The position numbers and the translations under genes were made by a program. Shown in pieces: positions 49,519 through 50,977 of a stretch of 50,977 bases of DNA (its first letter is position 1; every line of letters starts with the position of its first letter). The notes below the pieces were generated by a model. It was not told where the DNA came from. It was given only the letters and a program-made list of their open reading frames with translations, and made no database searches. The DNA lies in contig JAGQGU010000024.1 in the NCBI GenBank assembly GCA_020432165.1, forward strand, positions 1 to 50,977. Direction: 5' to 3'. This stretch comes from Thermomicrobiales bacterium. GTDB taxonomy: Bacteria; Chloroflexota; Chloroflexia; Thermomicrobiales; UBA6265.

Positions 49519-50229
49519 TCATCCGATTTCGCGTCGATCAATCGCCATCTCTGCGGGTAGAGTCATGGTCACTTCACCGCGTGCCTTCTGCACGTAGCTA
49601 TCCAGATCATCCTCATCCATCTCGCCAATGATCAGGCTGCTAACCATGCCATCCGGATTGATGATGTAGGTCATGGGGAAGAAGGTGATGTTGTAATTCT
49701 GACTGATGGTGCCCATGGTGACACGATCGCCGCTGGCGTCCCTGCCGATCGGATAAGTGACACCGAACTCGTCCGCGAAGGCGCGGGCGCGATCCTCGGT
49801 ATCCTGCTTGGAACCGATACCGATAAACATCACGTCATCGGGTGCATTCTCCCAGTAGGTCTGGAATGCGGGCATCTCTCGTTGGCAGGGTTCGCACCAG
49901 CTGCCCCAGAAGTTCACGATCACCACCTTGCCGCGCTGATCGCTGAGCGTAATCTCATCGCCAGCGAAGGTCTGCAGGGTGAAATCGGGTGCTTCCTTGC
50001 CGACCGCTGGCGAATCGACCTCGTTGACGCTACTGTCGTCGCCATCGTCACTGAACCACCATTGATACGCACCGATACCCAGCACAATGGCTATCAATAC
50101 CGCCCCCAGCGCCCAGCTGGATGTACGCTCATTGCGACCGTAACCGATGCGGCCACGTTCGTCCTGGCTCTCTTCGGTGTCAGCGAGCGTCGGTTCCGGG
50201 GAATCATGTTCGGGTGGGACTGATGACAT
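49519..50229 (-). CDS. Membrane-anchored TlpA/ResA-like thioredoxin
   Basis: Predicted 236-aa protein: acidic cytoplasmic N terminus, one membrane helix (about 40-57), then an extracytoplasmic thioredoxin domain. The active site is WCEPC (111-115) in VVIVNFWGSWCEPCQREMP, and the cis-Pro segment is ITFFPMTYIINPDG. Such proteins reduce disulfides outside the membrane, for example in cytochrome c maturation or copper delivery to CuA oxidase. It lies 12 bases after an anchored unknown gene, and convergent to the DUF305 cassette. A role in that metal module is possible but unproven. Confidence 0.85.
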   Translation of the reverse strand: MSSVPPEHDSPEPTLADTEESQDERGRIGYGRNERTSSWALGAVLIAIVLGIGAYQWWFSDDGDDSSVNEVDSPAVGKEAPDFTLQTFAGDEITLSDQRGKVVIVNFWGSWCEPCQREMPAFQTYWENAPDDVMFIGIGSKQDTEDRARAFADEFGVTYPIGRDASGDRVTMGTISQNYNITFFPMTYIINPDGMVSSLIIGEMDEDDLDSYVQKARGEVTMTLPAEMAIDRREIG

Positions 50230-50241
50230 ATCTCTTCCTGA

Positions 50242-50766
50242 TTAAGGGAGTGTTTCCATGGCGGCCTGCACCATCTGTACTTCCTCATCCGTGCCGCCGA
50301 CGAGAATGAGAATCACGTTGCTCTGCTGGAAAACGTGGACCTCTTCTCCATCAGTTAACGGGTTTTCTGCTACGCGAGATGTAATCTCCAGTGTCGCTGC
50401 ATCCAAATCCGCCGCATCGGCTTCTCGTTCAGCAATAGCTGCATCGCCCGTGGCAGCAGGGTAGACGAAAAGGAAGGCGTTGAGCTTGTCGATCTCAATC
50501 ACCTGACCCGGCTGGGTGAGCTGATTGGCAGAGGCGGTGTAGCGCCCGGGCTCCACACGATCGAAATCCTGATCCTTGAGCGCGTTGAGCACACAGATGA
50601 GCTCGTTCTGCCCACTTTCGCAAGCCGGTGCTTCGGGACCTTCATTGAAGAAGCGATTATCGAAGAAGTAGAGATAGGCCACCACGCCCGCCGCTACCAG
50701 CATCAGCGCAAAGAGCACATTGCTCAGCAGCACAGCCTTCTTTCGTTGAGGTGGTTTGGTGGACAT
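50242..50766 (-). CDS. Membrane-anchored hypothetical protein (174 aa)
   Basis: Not recognised. Short Lys/Arg-rich N terminus, one membrane helix (about 12-33: LLSNVLFALMLVAAGVVAYL), and an acidic extracytoplasmic domain. Two cysteines in ACESGQNELICVLN could form a disulfide. The end NVILILVGGTDEEVQMVQAA is alpha/beta-like. The ATG at 50766 has GCGGAA seven bases upstream; a longer form of 16 residues is possible. Operon with the thioredoxin, a plausible redox partner. Confidence 0.6.
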   Translation of the reverse strand: MSTKPPQRKKAVLLSNVLFALMLVAAGVVAYLYFFDNRFFNEGPEAPACESGQNELICVLNALKDQDFDRVEPGRYTASANQLTQPGQVIEIDKLNAFLFVYPAATGDAAIAEREADAADLDAATLEITSRVAENPLTDGEEVHVFQQSNVILILVGGTDEEVQMVQAAMETLP

Positions 50767-50845
50767 ACACGTTCCGCATACACGTACGAATTTACTCTGC
50801 CTAGTATCGCTCACTCCGCGAGAGCATGCATATATGCCGCAACGT

Positions 50846-50907
50846 CATGCTGACCCTGAGAGCAGCGAATAGGGAAGCACCTCGGAGCTTGAGGCGGAAT
50901 TGGGGAC
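50846..50907. repeat. Degenerate interspersed repeat (GTCATGCTGA type)
   Basis: GTCATGCTGA, then AGCAGCGAA and GAAGCACCTC, follow in the order of a widespread short repeat seen in many bacterial genomes between genes. Here it is upstream of the anchored unknown gene. Recognition rests on resemblance only. Confidence 0.35.
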
Positions 50908-50925
50908 TGTTGAGTATTGGAACCC

Positions 50926-50959
50926 GGGCAACTCGCGCTTGCGAAGCTGCGAGAGGCCC
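50926..50959. repeat. REP-like GC-rich hairpin at the window edge
   Basis: Nested stems GGGC/GCCC, CTCGC/GCGAG and GCTT/AAGC with a GCG loop and one bulged T. It adjoins the degenerate repeat and may be part of the same intergenic element. Confidence 0.45.
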
Positions 50960-50977
50960 AGGTCTTGTCTCTACTAT

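Noticed and set aside
1-50977. rRNA or tRNA genes, CRISPR arrays, transposases and phage genes
   Set aside because: I looked for repeats with spacers, cloverleaf ends and DDE-type transposase motifs and saw none. A tRNA missed by eye is possible and tRNAscan would settle it.

Overview
The window looks like a piece of a free-living bacterial chromosome, most likely from Chloroflexota, class Thermomicrobia or a close relative. This is an inference from gene content: Tat-exported substrate-binding proteins, DUF305 proteins, a secreted multi-SH3 cell-wall hydrolase, a MecA-N-type class B PBP and frequent GTG/TTG starts. There is no rRNA or ribosomal marker to fix the taxonomy. I see no rRNA, tRNA, CRISPR array, prophage or complete insertion sequence.

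Layout. 0-3.8 kb (minus strand): two paralogous tandem-GNAT acetyltransferases around a small P-loop kinase, preceded by a 61-aa protein and what looks like a decayed small gene. 3.8-7.5 kb: a class B penicillin-binding protein and an orphan beta-class DNA methyltransferase. 7.5-8.6 kb: a small membrane protein and an MgtC-like protein. 8.6-11.2 kb: two GNAT proteins and a serine hydrolase. 11.3-14.7 kb: a YhhQ-type queuosine-precursor transporter behind a structured leader, then a three-gene ABC-2 exporter. 14.9-17.2 kb: an SH3/transglycosylase-like secreted enzyme and an unknown protein followed by a branched inverted repeat. 17.5-19.2 kb: a thiamine-precursor ABC transporter under a TPP riboswitch. 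19.3-21.7 kb: a DrrAB-type exporter and a small secreted protein. 21.8-30.9 kb: two Gfo/Idh/MocA oxidoreductases, a cupin, a DUF433/DUF5615 toxin-antitoxin pair, and an operon of sugar isomerase, class V aminotransferase and M20 amidohydrolase, with a second class V aminotransferase divergent from it. 31.0-36.3 kb: a sugar ABC importer without its own ATPase, followed by a glycogen-debranching-like glycosidase. 36.3-37.2 kb: a tandem universal stress protein. 37.5-43.9 kb: a complete Dpp/Opp-family importer whose binding-protein gene comes last. 44.2-47.1 kb: a DUF899 thioredoxin-like protein, a type I glutamine synthetase behind paired operator-like sites, and an NTF2-like protein. 47.2-50.8 kb: a duplicated cassette (small anchored protein plus DUF305 protein, twice), then a TlpA/ResA-type thioredoxin and a membrane-anchored unknown.

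The best candidate for an undescribed system is the duplicated cassette at 47.2-49.5 kb. Two homologous small proteins share an HDVxMA membrane-exit motif, a CGP motif and a C-terminal RALLQV motif. Each is followed by an exported DUF305 protein, one of which has a Met/His-rich linker. The second cassette has an ATACCC/GGGTAT inverted repeat resembling CsoR-type copper operators. I infer an envelope metal (possibly copper) binding or sensing module, possibly helped by the adjacent thioredoxin. A second point of interest is the 3.3-3.65 kb interval, where a convincing start and a protein-like body lie in different frames.
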